Of a stretch of 43,479 bases of DNA, positions 1-13,996 are shown piece after piece. Every line of letters starts with the position of its first letter. Positions within the stretch are counted from its first letter, which is position 1. The position numbers and the translations under genes are program-made. Source of the DNA: Candidatus Eisenbacteria bacterium (GTDB taxonomy: Bacteria; Desulfobacterota; Binatia; DP-6); NCBI GenBank assembly GCA_035577985.1, contig DATJZY010000122.1, forward strand, positions 1-43,479, given 5' to 3'. The notes beneath the pieces were generated by a model. The model saw only the letters and a list, made by a program, of their open reading frames with translations. It was not told the DNA's origin and did not search any database.

Positions 1-42
1 CGACGAGTTGCCGGGCGTCGGTGCACCCCGCGTACCCAGCTT

Positions 43-70
43 TGTCGCGCCAGCTTTGCTGGCCGCGACA
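43..70. terminator. GC-rich hairpin at left edge, likely terminator
   Basis: The arms at 43-54 and 58-70 pair over 12 bp with one bulged base and a TTT loop. No T-tract follows on either strand. It may end a plus-strand gene lying to the left of the window or back up the terminator at 115-141. Positions 1-142 hold no gene that I can support. Confidence 0.45.
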
Positions 71-114
71 TGCGGGTCGCGCGTGCCACGGACGCCACAC
101 TCCCGCGTCCTCCC

Positions 115-141
115 CCGAGCCAAGACGTAGTCTTGGCTCGG
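115..141 (-). terminator. Perfect 12-bp hairpin after the secreted-protein gene
   Basis: CCGAGCCAAGAC (115-126) pairs perfectly with 130-141 across a 3-nt loop. It begins one base past the TGA stop (143-145) of the minus-strand gene. There is no T-run on the minus-strand exit side, so it is intrinsic-like in structure but lacks the classical U-tract, as is common in GC-rich genomes. Confidence 0.6.
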
Positions 142-142
142 A

Positions 143-2236
143 TCACGGATAGCGGAGCGCGCCGCCCTTCTTGCCGCCGCGGAAGAGACGCGCGCCGTGC
201 GAGCACACGTTCTGGCTCGCCTTGCCCGTCGACCTGAGGAACCCGACGGTGACCTCCAGCGTGCCCTCGGCAGGAGTCGTGAGCTGCGCCTTCTTGCTCT
301 TCACGCGGAAGCGCACCTGGCCGCTCTTCAGGACCTTCACGCGCACGCCGTCGAGGTTCCGCCCGAGCTCGACCGGGAGCGGGCTCTTCTTGCGGGCGTA
401 GCGGAAGCCTTTCTTCGTCGGGCGGAACTTGCCGGCCGGGATGCGGGCGCACAGCACCTCGCCGTTCTGGTTGCGGATCTGGACGGTGACCTGCTGGCTC
501 GGCGGATCGATCATCGTGCCGAGCCCGCTGCGCGCGAGCGCGCCCTTCAACAGGAAACGTGCCACCTGGGGCGCGACCTGACGGAAGCGTCCTCTCTTGG
601 GCTGCATCTCGAAGCGCACGCCGGCGGCCTGGCCGCAGCAATCGGGGTCTTCGAAGTCGACCAGCCCGTCACCGTCGTTGTCGGTGCAGTCGTCGCACAC
701 CTCGCCGCCCTGGCAGCGTCCGTCGACGCACACGAGCGCGCCGGTCGGCGATCCCACGTTGCAGTCGGCGTTGTCCTCGCACTCCGGCGTGCAGACGCCA
801 TCGACGCAGCGGCCGACCGGGCAGTCGTCGTCGGACCGGCATCCGGCGAGCGAGGTGGAGGTCGTCGTCGTATTGGTCGACGTCGTCGAGCTGTGGCTCG
901 AGGTCGTCGTCGTGGACGTGGTGGTCGTGCTGGTGGTGCTGGAGCCGCCGGGCACGCAGTGGCCGTCGGCGCACACGAAGGCTCCGCTGGTGGAGTCCTG
1001 GTTGCAGTCGGCGTCTTCGTCGCACGGGGGGACGCAATGGCCGTCGTCGCACACGAAGGCGCCCTGCGGCGATCCCTGGTTGCAGTCGGAGTCCTCGTCG
1101 CAGGCCGGGACGCAGTGGCCATCCTCGCACACGAAGGCGCCGTCGACCGAGCCGTGGTTGCAGTCGGCGTCGTCGTCGCATTCGGTTGGCACGGTGGTGG
1201 TGGTCGTGCTGGACGACGCGGTGGTCGTGGTGGTGGTGGCGCTCTGGCACGAGCAGTCGACGCACACGCCCGCGCCGCAGTCGGCGTTCTTCTCGCACTG
1301 CTCGCCGGGGCTGATGACGGTGTCGCCGCAGACGCCGGGGACCGGCACGGTGTACGTCACGCTCGAGCGCTTCAAGCGGATCGATCGCGCGACGTACTGG
1401 CCCTTCAGCACGACGCTGCTGCCGATCGACATCTTGGCGGTCGGCGCGCAGACGTACGCGCCGACGTTGCCCTTGCGCGAGTAGCGGACCTGTGGGCCCT
1501 GCACGTACCACTTGACGGCGCCCGCCGGCGGCGCCGCGGCGCCGAGGCTCGCGTCGGGACCGATGTCGGTCGCGTTGCTCATGCGGACCTGGCCGGTGAC
1601 GTCGACGGTCGTGGGGCCGCGGAAGAGGACGCTTCCGTTGCGTCCGACGCGGACGCTGCAGAAGTGATACTCACCCGGGGCGAGCTTCAGGACGGCCGGG
1701 CCGGAGCCGCCGCCCTGGACGACGAGGTCGCCGTAGATGCCGGGCGCGCCGTTGGGTCCGAGGGGCAGGTCGATCGTCTGGTTGTGGTCGACGAGGACCG
1801 GCCTGGACGGATCGCAGGCGGGGAAGGGCGAGGGGAAGCCGCACGCCTGCGGAACGTTCGCGACCACCGGACGCGGCACCGAACCGCTCGCCTGCGGGCA
1901 GCTCGATGCACCGCCGACGAGCACGTTGGTGAACAGGTCCTCGCAGTCGGTCGTCGAGTCGAGGTGGGTCGCGGCGCCGACGAAGTCGGACTGGGCCGCG
2001 GCGACGGCGCCGCGCGTGTAGAGGAGGCCGTCGTTGACGCCGACGTCGCCGTCCTTGATCAGCGCGGAGCGGATGCGGATCGAGTCCTGCGCGAAGAGGA
2101 CGTAGGGCGCGAGGTGCGTGTTCGGCTGGGCGACAGCCGTCGCGACGGGGAAGACCGTCGACGCGAGCAGCGCGAGACCCGCGCGGCGCAGACCACCGCC
2201 GGCGCGGATGTTCGAGTTCCCTTTCTCTCCGGACAC
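143..2236 (-). CDS. Secreted Cys-rich repeat protein with Thr/Ser linkers
   Basis: The product is 697 aa from GTG 2236, which has a GGAG site six bases upstream. The reading frame continues upstream to an ATG at 2458, but that would run past the start of the divergent gene at 2433. A signal peptide is visible: a basic segment, an Ala/Leu/Val core and a TAVAQ end near residue 36. Residues about 37-310 look like an all-beta, surface-type domain. They are followed by a short Cys motif (CGD...GEQCE), a Thr-rich linker, three 26-residue modules of the type CDxDxDCNxGSxxGAFVCxDGHCVP, a second Thr/Ser linker, a fourth module, a DxDxDG Ca-binding-like acidic loop (DNDGDGLVD), and a basic C-terminal beta domain. 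I recognise no enzyme. It is probably exported and disulfide-stabilised, with an adhesive or matrix role as one guess. Confidence 0.75.
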   Translation of the reverse strand: MSGEKGNSNIRAGGGLRRAGLALLASTVFPVATAVAQPNTHLAPYVLFAQDSIRIRSALIKDGDVGVNDGLLYTRGAVAAAQSDFVGAATHLDSTTDCEDLFTNVLVGGASSCPQASGSVPRPVVANVPQACGFPSPFPACDPSRPVLVDHNQTIDLPLGPNGAPGIYGDLVVQGGGSGPAVLKLAPGEYHFCSVRVGRNGSVLFRGPTTVDVTGQVRMSNATDIGPDASLGAAAPPAGAVKWYVQGPQVRYSRKGNVGAYVCAPTAKMSIGSSVVLKGQYVARSIRLKRSSVTYTVPVPGVCGDTVISPGEQCEKNADCGAGVCVDCSCQSATTTTTTASSSTTTTTVPTECDDDADCNHGSVDGAFVCEDGHCVPACDEDSDCNQGSPQGAFVCDDGHCVPPCDEDADCNQDSTSGAFVCADGHCVPGGSSTTSTTTTSTTTTSSHSSTTSTNTTTTSTSLAGCRSDDDCPVGRCVDGVCTPECEDNADCNVGSPTGALVCVDGRCQGGEVCDDCTDNDGDGLVDFEDPDCCGQAAGVRFEMQPKRGRFRQVAPQVARFLLKGALARSGLGTMIDPPSQQVTVQIRNQNGEVLCARIPAGKFRPTKKGFRYARKKSPLPVELGRNLDGVRVKVLKSGQVRFRVKSKKAQLTTPAEGTLEVTVGFLRSTGKASQNVCSHGARLFRGGKKGGALRYP
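704..1180 (-). repeat. 78-bp coding repeats encoding Cys-rich modules
   Basis: Three head-to-tail 78-bp units lie at 947-1024, 1025-1102 and 1103-1180, and a fourth diverged unit at 704-781. Each encodes 26 residues with four Cys. Low-complexity Thr/Ser codon runs (about 846-946, and 1190-1250 just outside this span) separate the blocks. The unit phase keeps the reading frame, so copy number could change without a frameshift. Confidence 0.75.
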
Positions 2237-2395
2237 GCAGAGCTCCGATTGTCGGGATGAGCAACGGACATGCCCCGGAAATCCTCGTGTGGTGAGGGGT
2301 GGAGCATGCCGTGAACAGGCATCAACGCGGGTACCATGCATGACTGCGCGGGCGCAAGTTCTTTTCACCGTACGAATGGCGGCGACGGCGTCCGT

Positions 2396-2425
2396 TTGCG
2401 GTTGCCGGGCGCGCCGACGTAGTCT
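2396..2425 (+). promoter_or_regulatory. Candidate promoter of the AtuA operon
   Basis: -35 TTGCGG (2396-2401), an 18-nt spacer, and -10 TAGTCT (2420-2425), then 7 nt to GTG 2433. The start point would fall almost on the start codon. The same geometry recurs at several operon heads in this window. No Shine-Dalgarno site is visible before this GTG. Confidence 0.45.
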
Positions 2426-2432
2426 TCGCGAC

Positions 2433-4229
2433 GTGCGAAGCGCCGTGCGCATTGCCAACGCAAGTGGGTACTGGGGAGACGACCCGGAAGCCTTGGCGAG
2501 GCAGGTGCGCGGCGGGGAGATCGACTACGTCACGCTCGATTTCCTGGCCGAGATCACGATGGTGATCTTGCAGCGCCAGCGCGAGCGCAATCCCGAGCTC
2601 GGCTACGCCCACGACTTCGTGCGCATGCTGGAGCCGGTGCTGCCGGAGATCGTGTCGCGCGGCGTGCGCGTGCTGGCCAACGCGGGCGGCGTGAACGTTC
2701 CCGCATGCGCGGCGCGGATCGCCGCCGCGTGCCGCACGCGACATCTCACGCCGACGCTCGCCAGCGTCCACGGCGACGACCTCATGCCGCGCCTGGACGA
2801 GCTGCTCGCGGCCGGCGTGACGCTCGCGCACATGGACGAGGGGCGGCCGCTCGCACCGATCCGCGATCGCGTCGTGTCCGCGAATGCCTACCTCGGCGCG
2901 TGGCCGATCGCGGAGGCCTTGCGCGAGGGGGCGCAGATCGTCGTCACCGGACGCGTCACCGATGCGGCGCTCACGCTGGGGCCGCTCGTACACGAGCACG
3001 GATGGGCGTGGGACGACTGGGATCGGCTCGCTGCCGGCATCGTCGCGGGCCACGTCCTCGAATGCGGCGCGCAGGCGACGGGCGGCAACGTGACCGACTG
3101 GAAGGGTGTGCCGCCGCTGGACGTGGGCTACCCGATCGCCGAGGTGGCGGCGGACGGGAGCTTCGCCGTGACCAAGCACGCGGGCACGGGCGGGCGCGTG
3201 TCGCGCTCGACGGTGACCGAGCAGCTCCTGTACGAGATCGGCGATCCTGCCGCCTACCTCACCCCCGATGTCGTCACGGACTTCCGCGGGCTCGAGGTGG
3301 TGGCGAGCGGGACCGACCGCGTGACGGTGACCGGCGCGCACGGCCGGCCGTCGCCGGACCAGCTGAAGGTGACCATCGTCTACAAGGACGGCTTCCGCGC
3401 GACGGGCCTCGCGCTCATCTCGGGGCCCGACGTGGTCGCGAAGGCCGAGCGCATGGCCGAGATGCTCTGGCATCGGATCGGAACCGACTTCGTGGACCGG
3501 CGCGCCGAGCTCGTCGGCTACCGGAGCTGCTGGGGCAGGAGCGCGCCCGACGTCGAGCCGAACGAGGGCATCCTGCGCGTCGCCGTGCGCGATCACGATC
3601 GCAAGAAGATCGAGCGCTTCTCGCTCGCCATGATGGGATTCGCGTTGCAGGGTCCGCCGGGGCTCGGCGTGTTCGGTGGACGTCCGGACGTGCAGGAGGC
3701 GTACGGGTACTGGCCGACGCTCGTGCCGCGCGAGCTGGTCGCGCCGCGCCTCGAGATCCTGCGCGGCGAGGAGCGCAGCGTCCGCGAGCTCGCGCCGGTG
3801 GCGCCGAGCCAGAAGCGGCCGGACGCCGGAGCGCGGAAAGCGCCGCCGATCGCAGCGGTTGCCGGCGGCCCCACCCGGCGCGTGCCGCTGCGGCGGATCG
3901 CGTTCACCCGCTCCGGCGACAAAGGCGACCACGCCAACATCGGCGTCGCGGCGCGCTCCCCCGCCGCCTTCGCGTTCCTGCGCGAGGCGCTCCCGGCCTC
4001 GAAGGTGCGCGAGCGCTTCGCGGACCTCGTCCGCGGCGACGTCGAGCGCTTCGAGCTGCCCGGTCTGGGGGCGTTCAACTTTGTCCTCCGCCACGCGCTC
4101 GGCGGCGGCGGCACGCTCTCGTTGCGCGTCGATCACCAGGGGAAGACGCTGGGACAGGGTCTTCTCGGCCTCGAGCTGGATGTCCCGGAGGGCGTGCTGG
4201 CCGCGACGGCGGAAGACGGAGAGGGCTGA
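2433..4229 (+). CDS. AtuA-family protein (acyclic terpene utilisation family)
   Basis: The product is 598 aa from GTG 2433; family members begin with a motif like this one (VRIANASGYWGDD), which fixes the start. Residues about 1-450 form the AtuA/DUF1446 domain. Residues about 485-590 form the small AtuA-like C-terminal domain (RSGDKGDHANIGV). AtuA is essential for citronellol/geraniol growth in Pseudomonas, but its reaction is not established, and homologues sit beside many branched acyl-CoA carboxylase clusters. Here it leads an operon: the next gene starts 1 nt after its stop. The likely role is in catabolism of a branched or isoprenoid acyl-CoA. The substrate cannot be read from the sequence. 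Confidence 0.88.
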   Translation: MRSAVRIANASGYWGDDPEALARQVRGGEIDYVTLDFLAEITMVILQRQRERNPELGYAHDFVRMLEPVLPEIVSRGVRVLANAGGVNVPACAARIAAACRTRHLTPTLASVHGDDLMPRLDELLAAGVTLAHMDEGRPLAPIRDRVVSANAYLGAWPIAEALREGAQIVVTGRVTDAALTLGPLVHEHGWAWDDWDRLAAGIVAGHVLECGAQATGGNVTDWKGVPPLDVGYPIAEVAADGSFAVTKHAGTGGRVSRSTVTEQLLYEIGDPAAYLTPDVVTDFRGLEVVASGTDRVTVTGAHGRPSPDQLKVTIVYKDGFRATGLALISGPDVVAKAERMAEMLWHRIGTDFVDRRAELVGYRSCWGRSAPDVEPNEGILRVAVRDHDRKKIERFSLAMMGFALQGPPGLGVFGGRPDVQEAYGYWPTLVPRELVAPRLEILRGEERSVRELAPVAPSQKRPDAGARKAPPIAAVAGGPTRRVPLRRIAFTRSGDKGDHANIGVAARSPAAFAFLREALPASKVRERFADLVRGDVERFELPGLGAFNFVLRHALGGGGTLSLRVDHQGKTLGQGLLGLELDVPEGVLAATAEDGEG

Positions 4230-4230
4230 C

Positions 4231-5001
4231 ATGGTCACGCGAGAGCTCGAGCGCGGCGTCCTGACGCTGATGCTGAACCGGCCCGAGGTCGGCAACGCCC
4301 TCGCGCCCGAGCTGATCGACGGGATGGAGGAGGCGCTCGCCTTCGCCGCCGGGGAGTCGGCGGTGCGTGTCGTCGTCGTCACCGGGGCGGGCAAGCACTT
4401 CAGCGCCGGCGCCGACCTCAACTACATGAAGGCGATGCGCGGCGCGGGCCACGAGGCCAACGTGGCCGACGCCAAGCGCACGCAGCGCTTGTTCACGGGG
4501 CTCGCCGAGCTGCCGAAGCCGGTCGTCGCGCGCGTGCACGGCGCGGCGCGTGGCGGCGGCGTGGGTTTGCTGGCCGCGGCCGACGTCGTGGTCGCGTCGA
4601 ACGCCGCGACCTTCGCCTTCACGGAGGTGCGGCTCGGCATCATCCCGGCGATGATCGGGCCGTTCGTGATCGCACGCGTCGGATCGTCGCGGGCCCGGCG
4701 CCTGTTTCTCACCGCCGAGACGTTCGACGCGGAGCAGGCCGAAGCCTGGGGGCTCGTCGACCATGCGGTTCCCGCCGAGGACCTCGACGCCGCGGTCGCG
4801 AGGGTCTGCGCCGATCTCGTGGCTGGCGGACCGGGCGCGCTCGCGGAAGCGAAGAAGCTCGTGCGGGCCATCGACGCGACGCCGGCGGACCGGATCGCCG
4901 ATCTCACGGCCGAGTGGATCGCGGGGCTGCGTGCGGGCGACGAGGGGCAGGAGGGCATGGCCGCCTTCCTCGAGAAGCGCCGGGCGCGCTGGGTCCCGTG
5001 A
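4231..5001 (+). CDS. Enoyl-CoA hydratase, LiuC/AtuE-like
   Basis: A crotonase-fold protein of 256 aa. The oxyanion-hole segments are [10 protein letters not shown] (about residues 57-66) and ARGGGVG (about 105-111), and one acidic catalytic candidate is the Glu of FTEVRLG. The first catalytic Glu of classical crotonase is replaced by Gly, as in bacterial methylglutaconyl-CoA hydratases (LiuC). The [10 protein letters not shown] signature also favours LiuC or isohexenylglutaconyl-CoA hydratase (AtuE) over a beta-oxidation enzyme. The role would be hydration of a 3-methylglutaconyl-type CoA, the step after the carboxylase encoded next. Its TGA overlaps the GTG of the downstream gene, so translation is probably coupled. 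Confidence 0.85.
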   Translation: MVTRELERGVLTLMLNRPEVGNALAPELIDGMEEALAFAAGESAVRVVVVTGAGKHFSAGADLNYMKAMRGAGHEANVADAKRTQRLFTGLAELPKPVVARVHGAARGGGVGLLAAADVVVASNAATFAFTEVRLGIIPAMIGPFVIARVGSSRARRLFLTAETFDAEQAEAWGLVDHAVPAEDLDAAVARVCADLVAGGPGALAEAKKLVRAIDATPADRIADLTAEWIAGLRAGDEGQEGMAAFLEKRRARWVP

Positions 5002-6593
5002 GCCGCCTCGCCTCGCGCGTCCAAAAGGGAGCCGAGTTCGAGGAGAACGCGGCACACCATCGCGCCATCGCGCGCGACCTGCACGAGCGCCTCGCACGCA
5101 TCCGGGAGATGGGGCCCGAGCGCGCACGGCAGCGTCACAAGGAGCGCGGCCGGCTCCTCGTGCGCGAGCGGATCGAGCGCCTGCTCGACCCTGGCACGCC
5201 GTTCCTGGAGCTGATGCCCTTCTGCGCGGATGGCGTCTATGGCGAGGCCGTCCCCGCCGCCGGGATGATCAACGGCATCGGCACCGTCGCCGGGCATCAG
5301 GTGATGATCCTCGCCAACGACGTGACGGTGAAGGGCGGCACGCTCTATCCGCTGACCGTCCAGAAGCAGATCCGCGCGCAGCAGATCGCGTTCGAGAACC
5401 ACCTGCCGTGCGTCTATCTGGTCGACTCGGGCGGCGCCTTCCTGCCGCTGCAATCGGAGATCTTCACGCCCGGCGGCCGCATCTTCTACAACGAGGCGGT
5501 CATGTCGGCCGCGGGGATCGCGCAGATCGCCGTCGTCCACGGGCCGTCGACGGCGGGCGGCGCGTACGTGCCCGCGATGTGCGACGAGAACATCATCGTC
5601 CAGAACCAGGGAACGATCTACCTCGGCGGCCCGCCGCTGGTGCGCGCGGCGACGGGCGAGGAGGTGACGGCGGAGGAGCTGGGCGGCAGCGAGGTCCACA
5701 CGCGCATCTCGGGCGTATCGGATCACCTCGCGCGCGACGACGCGCACGGCCTCGACCTCGCGCGCGAGGCCATGTCGCGCGTGCCGGCGCAGACGCCGGC
5801 GAAGGCTCCCGGCCCGGTCGAGACACCCGCGTACGACGCCGATGACCTGTACGGCATCGTCCCCAAGGATCCGCGCAAGCAGTACGATGTGCGCGAGATC
5901 GTCGCGCGGCTCGCGGACGGAAGCTGGTTCCACGAGTTCAAGCCCCTCTACGGGACGACGCTCGTCACCGGCTTCGCGCGCATCCACGGCTACGAGGTCG
6001 GCATCCTCGGCAACAACGGCGTGCTGTTCTCCGAGGCGGCGCTCAAGGCCACGCACTTCATCGAGCTGTGCTGCCAGCGGCGCGTGCCGCTGCTGTTCCT
6101 GCAGAACATCACCGGGTTCATGGTCGGCAAGCGCTACGAGCAGGGCGGCATCACCAAGGACGGCGCCAAGATGGTGCACGCGGTCGCGACCGCCCAGGTG
6201 CCGAAGCTGACGGTCGTCGTCGGCGCGTCGCACGGGGCCGGGAACTACGCCATGTGCGGCCGCTCGTACTCGCCGCGGTTCCTCTTCTCGTGGCCGAATG
6301 CGCGTATCTCGGTCATGGGAGGCGAGCAGGCGGCGCAGACGCTGCTGTCCGTCAAGCGCGACCAGCTTCGCGCCCAGGGCGCGCCGGCGATGACGGCCGA
6401 GGAGGAGACGCAGCTCACGGCGCCGATCCTGGCCGTCTACGACCAGGAGTCGAGCGCCTACTTCGGCAGCGCGCGCCTATGGGACGACGGCATCATCGAC
6501 CCCGTCGACACGCGCGACGTCCTCGGGCTCTGCCTGTCCGTCGTCCACCGCGTGCCGATCGGGCCGCCGCGGCACGGCGTCTTCCGGATGTGA
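4998..6593 (+). CDS. Acyl-CoA carboxylase carboxyltransferase (beta) subunit, LiuB/AtuC-like
   Basis: The product is 531 aa, matching methylcrotonoyl-CoA and geranoyl-CoA carboxylase beta subunits (about 535 aa). The start is GTG 4998, inside a GTGA overlap with the previous stop. The N-terminal half carries the acyl-CoA-binding carboxyltransferase domain ([36 protein letters not shown]). The C-terminal half carries the biotin-binding one ([47 protein letters not shown]). It needs a biotin-carrying alpha subunit, which is not in this operon or window. With AtuA and a LiuC-like hydratase the set resembles leucine or acyclic terpene catabolism; 3-methylcrotonyl-CoA and geranoyl-CoA are both possible substrates. 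It ends 4 nt from the convergent UvrA stop. Confidence 0.9.
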   Translation: MSRLASRVQKGAEFEENAAHHRAIARDLHERLARIREMGPERARQRHKERGRLLVRERIERLLDPGTPFLELMPFCADGVYGEAVPAAGMINGIGTVAGHQVMILANDVTVKGGTLYPLTVQKQIRAQQIAFENHLPCVYLVDSGGAFLPLQSEIFTPGGRIFYNEAVMSAAGIAQIAVVHGPSTAGGAYVPAMCDENIIVQNQGTIYLGGPPLVRAATGEEVTAEELGGSEVHTRISGVSDHLARDDAHGLDLAREAMSRVPAQTPAKAPGPVETPAYDADDLYGIVPKDPRKQYDVREIVARLADGSWFHEFKPLYGTTLVTGFARIHGYEVGILGNNGVLFSEAALKATHFIELCCQRRVPLLFLQNITGFMVGKRYEQGGITKDGAKMVHAVATAQVPKLTVVVGASHGAGNYAMCGRSYSPRFLFSWPNARISVMGGEQAAQTLLSVKRDQLRAQGAPAMTAEEETQLTAPILAVYDQESSAYFGSARLWDDGIIDPVDTRDVLGLCLSVVHRVPIGPPRHGVFRM

Positions 6594-6597
6594 CGGG

Positions 6598-12162
<5,565 letters not shown>

Positions 12163-12175
12163 GGGCGAGCGCCCA

Positions 12176-12204
12176 GAACTACAGCGCCGCCCGAGGCTAG
12201 GAAA
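12176..12204 (-). promoter_or_regulatory. Candidate uvrA promoter
   Basis: On the minus strand, TTTCCT (12204-12199), a 17-nt spacer and TAGTTC (12181-12176), then 13 nt to ATG 12162. The -35 box is weak. The 5' leader would be only about 6 nt, and no Shine-Dalgarno site is visible. I saw no LexA-type box by eye. Confidence 0.3.
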
Positions 12205-12259
12205 GAGGACGCCGGCCCAAGGATGCCGGCCCGACGCGGCCCAGCATCGATGCGATCCG

Positions 12260-13321
12260 TCAGTGAGCGGAGACGGCGAGTGCCGGACTCGTGCCGGGAG
12301 ACGGTAGCAGGGTCAGGCCACTCGGCAGCCGGAGGGCGTGCGGGCGCAGCGGCTCGTCGTAGCCGACCTCCTCGCTCTCGGCGACGACCACCCCGGGGCC
12401 GATGATGGCCCGGCGTACCTGGGCGCCCCGCCCGATCCGGCAGCCGTCGAGCAGGACGGAGTCCTCGATCTCGGCCCCGGCCTCGACGATGCAGCTCGGC
12501 CCGACGACGCTGCGGATGACGGCGCCGCCGCGAATGACGCAGCCGTCGGCCAGCAGCGAGTTCACGGCCTGTCCCATGTGTCCGCACGCGGAGTCGGAGC
12601 TGACCTTCGCCGGCGGCAGGCCGCTGGTCACGGAGCGGATGGGCCAGCGCGCGTCGTAGAGGTCGAGCGCGGGCTCGGGTGTGCAGAGCTCCATCTGGGA
12701 GGCGTAGTAGGTTTCGAGGGTCGACGGCTCGTGCCAGTAGAGCCTCGGGCCCGACCCGGTCCCCAGCGCAGCGTCGTAGACGAGGAGGTGGACGGCCTCC
12801 CCCAGGGTCGCGACCGTGCGCCCGTTGCCAGAGCCGGGCCGCTCGAAGGCGCGCAGGAGCCGCGGGAGGACGGAGGCCCGCACGACGAAATCACCGCCCC
12901 AGGACAGCTCGGTCCCGTCCGCGGTCGTGACGACGGGGTGGGTGGCGCGCTCGTCCGGGCGCAGGGCCAGTGCGAGCAACGCCACGTCGGCGTCGAGATA
13001 GTGCTGCGCCTGCAGGAGCGGTCGGAGATCGACCTGCAGGATGTGATCGGCCGCCAGCACGACCACCCACTCGGGCTCGAAGGTGACGGCCGCCCGCTGG
13101 CAGGCCGCGAGCACGCGCGGGAAGTGGCTGGCGCCGGTGTCCGGGATCGACGCCAGGGACACCTGCCGGATTCCCGAGTTGGCCGTCGTGGCCAGCGCGA
13201 AGTCGAGGAGCCGGTACTGGGCGGCGAACGGCGTGAGGGCCCGCGCCCCCGCAACCCCCAACCCTGCCAGCGGAGAGCTCTCCCCGCCGGTGACGATCAG
13301 CCCGAGTACCCCTTCAGCCAT
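12260..13321 (-). CDS. GlgC-like protein with degenerate nucleotidyltransferase site
   Basis: The product is 353 aa from ATG 13321, with a strong GGAGGGGAGGGAG site upstream. The fold is that of ADP-glucose pyrophosphorylase: an N-terminal QYRLLDFAL...NSGIRQV segment, VVLAADHI, the conserved [11 protein letters not shown] segment, and a C-terminal left-handed beta-helix of hexapeptide repeats. Key residues are altered. The GGxxxRL phosphate loop reads GGESSPL (no Arg), the usual AKPAVPF reads ARALTPF (Lys lost), and the segment that normally carries the FVEKP lysine is shortened away. GlgC is normally about 420 aa. I infer a non-catalytic regulatory paralogue like GlgD, or a protein with another ligand. 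Its place after a branching enzyme supports a role in glycogen control. Confidence 0.75.
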   Translation of the reverse strand: MAEGVLGLIVTGGESSPLAGLGVAGARALTPFAAQYRLLDFALATTANSGIRQVSLASIPDTGASHFPRVLAACQRAAVTFEPEWVVVLAADHILQVDLRPLLQAQHYLDADVALLALALRPDERATHPVVTTADGTELSWGGDFVVRASVLPRLLRAFERPGSGNGRTVATLGEAVHLLVYDAALGTGSGPRLYWHEPSTLETYYASQMELCTPEPALDLYDARWPIRSVTSGLPPAKVSSDSACGHMGQAVNSLLADGCVIRGGAVIRSVVGPSCIVEAGAEIEDSVLLDGCRIGRGAQVRRAIIGPGVVVAESEEVGYDEPLRPHALRLPSGLTLLPSPGTSPALAVSAH

Positions 13322-13370
13322 CCTCGCTCCCTCCCCTCCGGGTGTTTCAGGATGATGCGAACTGCTGGGC

Positions 13371-13399
13371 GGTCTACGCTCCCCGGCGTCGAATTGCAA
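13371..13399 (-). promoter_or_regulatory. Candidate internal promoter for the GlgC-like gene
   Basis: Minus strand: TTGCAA (13399-13394), 17 nt, TAGACC (13376-13371). The predicted leader is about 43 nt and ends in a purine-rich Shine-Dalgarno site. It lies in the 115-bp gap after the 184-aa membrane protein, so the GlgC-like gene could be expressed apart from the rest of the cluster. Confidence 0.4.
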
Positions 13400-13436
13400 G
13401 ATACATTTCGAAGGGGGGGAAGGAGTAGCAGGCTGG

Positions 13437-13991
13437 TTACTGGACAGCCACGCGGCGGGTCGCGAGGAGCTGCACGTCGGCCACCAGCTCGCGGACGGCG
13501 GCGCGCAAATCGCCCGCGTTGCGCCGCAGCTCGCGCTCGAGCTGGATGCGGCGCCCGTCGCGGAAGGAACGGTTGCGGAGCTGGAGCAGCGCGCGCTGCA
13601 GCTCGCCGCGGCGTTCGAGGATGCGGTCGACCTTCGCGAGCGACAACAGACGGACGCGCCCATGTGGCAGGCCGTCGATCACCGTGAGGATGCGCGACAA
13701 CAGGCCCGTGTGATGCGCGACGACCTGATCGGCGAGCCGCGCGTCGGCGCGCAGCGTGGACAGGAAGAACGCCTGCTCGATGTCGCGCAGGGCGGGATCG
13801 ATGCGGCCGGCCTTCAAATGGCTGTCCGCCCGCGCCGCGCGCGCGAGGACGCGGGCGAAGCGCGCGCGCTCGAGCGCGCTCAACGCCGGCGGCAGCAACG
13901 GGTGGAGCAGGAGGACGAGCAGTCCGCCGACGATCACGACCGCGAGCGGGAGCAGAAACGCAGCGCCTACGAACGTCTCGAGCGTGGCCAT
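13437..13991 (-). CDS. Membrane-anchored helical protein of unknown function
   Basis: The product is 184 aa from ATG 13991, 5 nt after the stop of the GH57 gene. One strong N-terminal transmembrane segment (about residues 8-32, GAAFLLPLAVVIVGG...) is followed by an all-helical, charged domain rich in Arg, Leu and Ala, with coiled-coil-like stretches (about residues 110-180). I do not recognise a family. The long soluble part probably lies in the cytoplasm. The tight spacing ties it to the glucan cluster, and it might anchor one of those proteins at the membrane, which is inference only. Confidence 0.7.
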   Translation of the reverse strand: MATLETFVGAAFLLPLAVVIVGGLLVLLLHPLLPPALSALERARFARVLARAARADSHLKAGRIDPALRDIEQAFFLSTLRADARLADQVVAHHTGLLSRILTVIDGLPHGRVRLLSLAKVDRILERRGELQRALLQLRNRSFRDGRRIQLERELRRNAGDLRAAVRELVADVQLLATRRVAVQ

Positions 13992-13996
13992 CGACG

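Noticed and set aside
846..1250. Short tandem repeats as a possible CRISPR array
   Set aside because: The repeats are coding, 78 bp long with no unique spacers, and the spacer blocks between them are Thr/Ser codon runs.
197..2260. 687-aa open frame on the plus strand opposite the secreted-protein gene
   Set aside because: It is a GC-rich antisense shadow with low-complexity Ala/Arg/Val/Asp sequence and no start signal. The minus frame has a signal peptide and ordered Cys modules.
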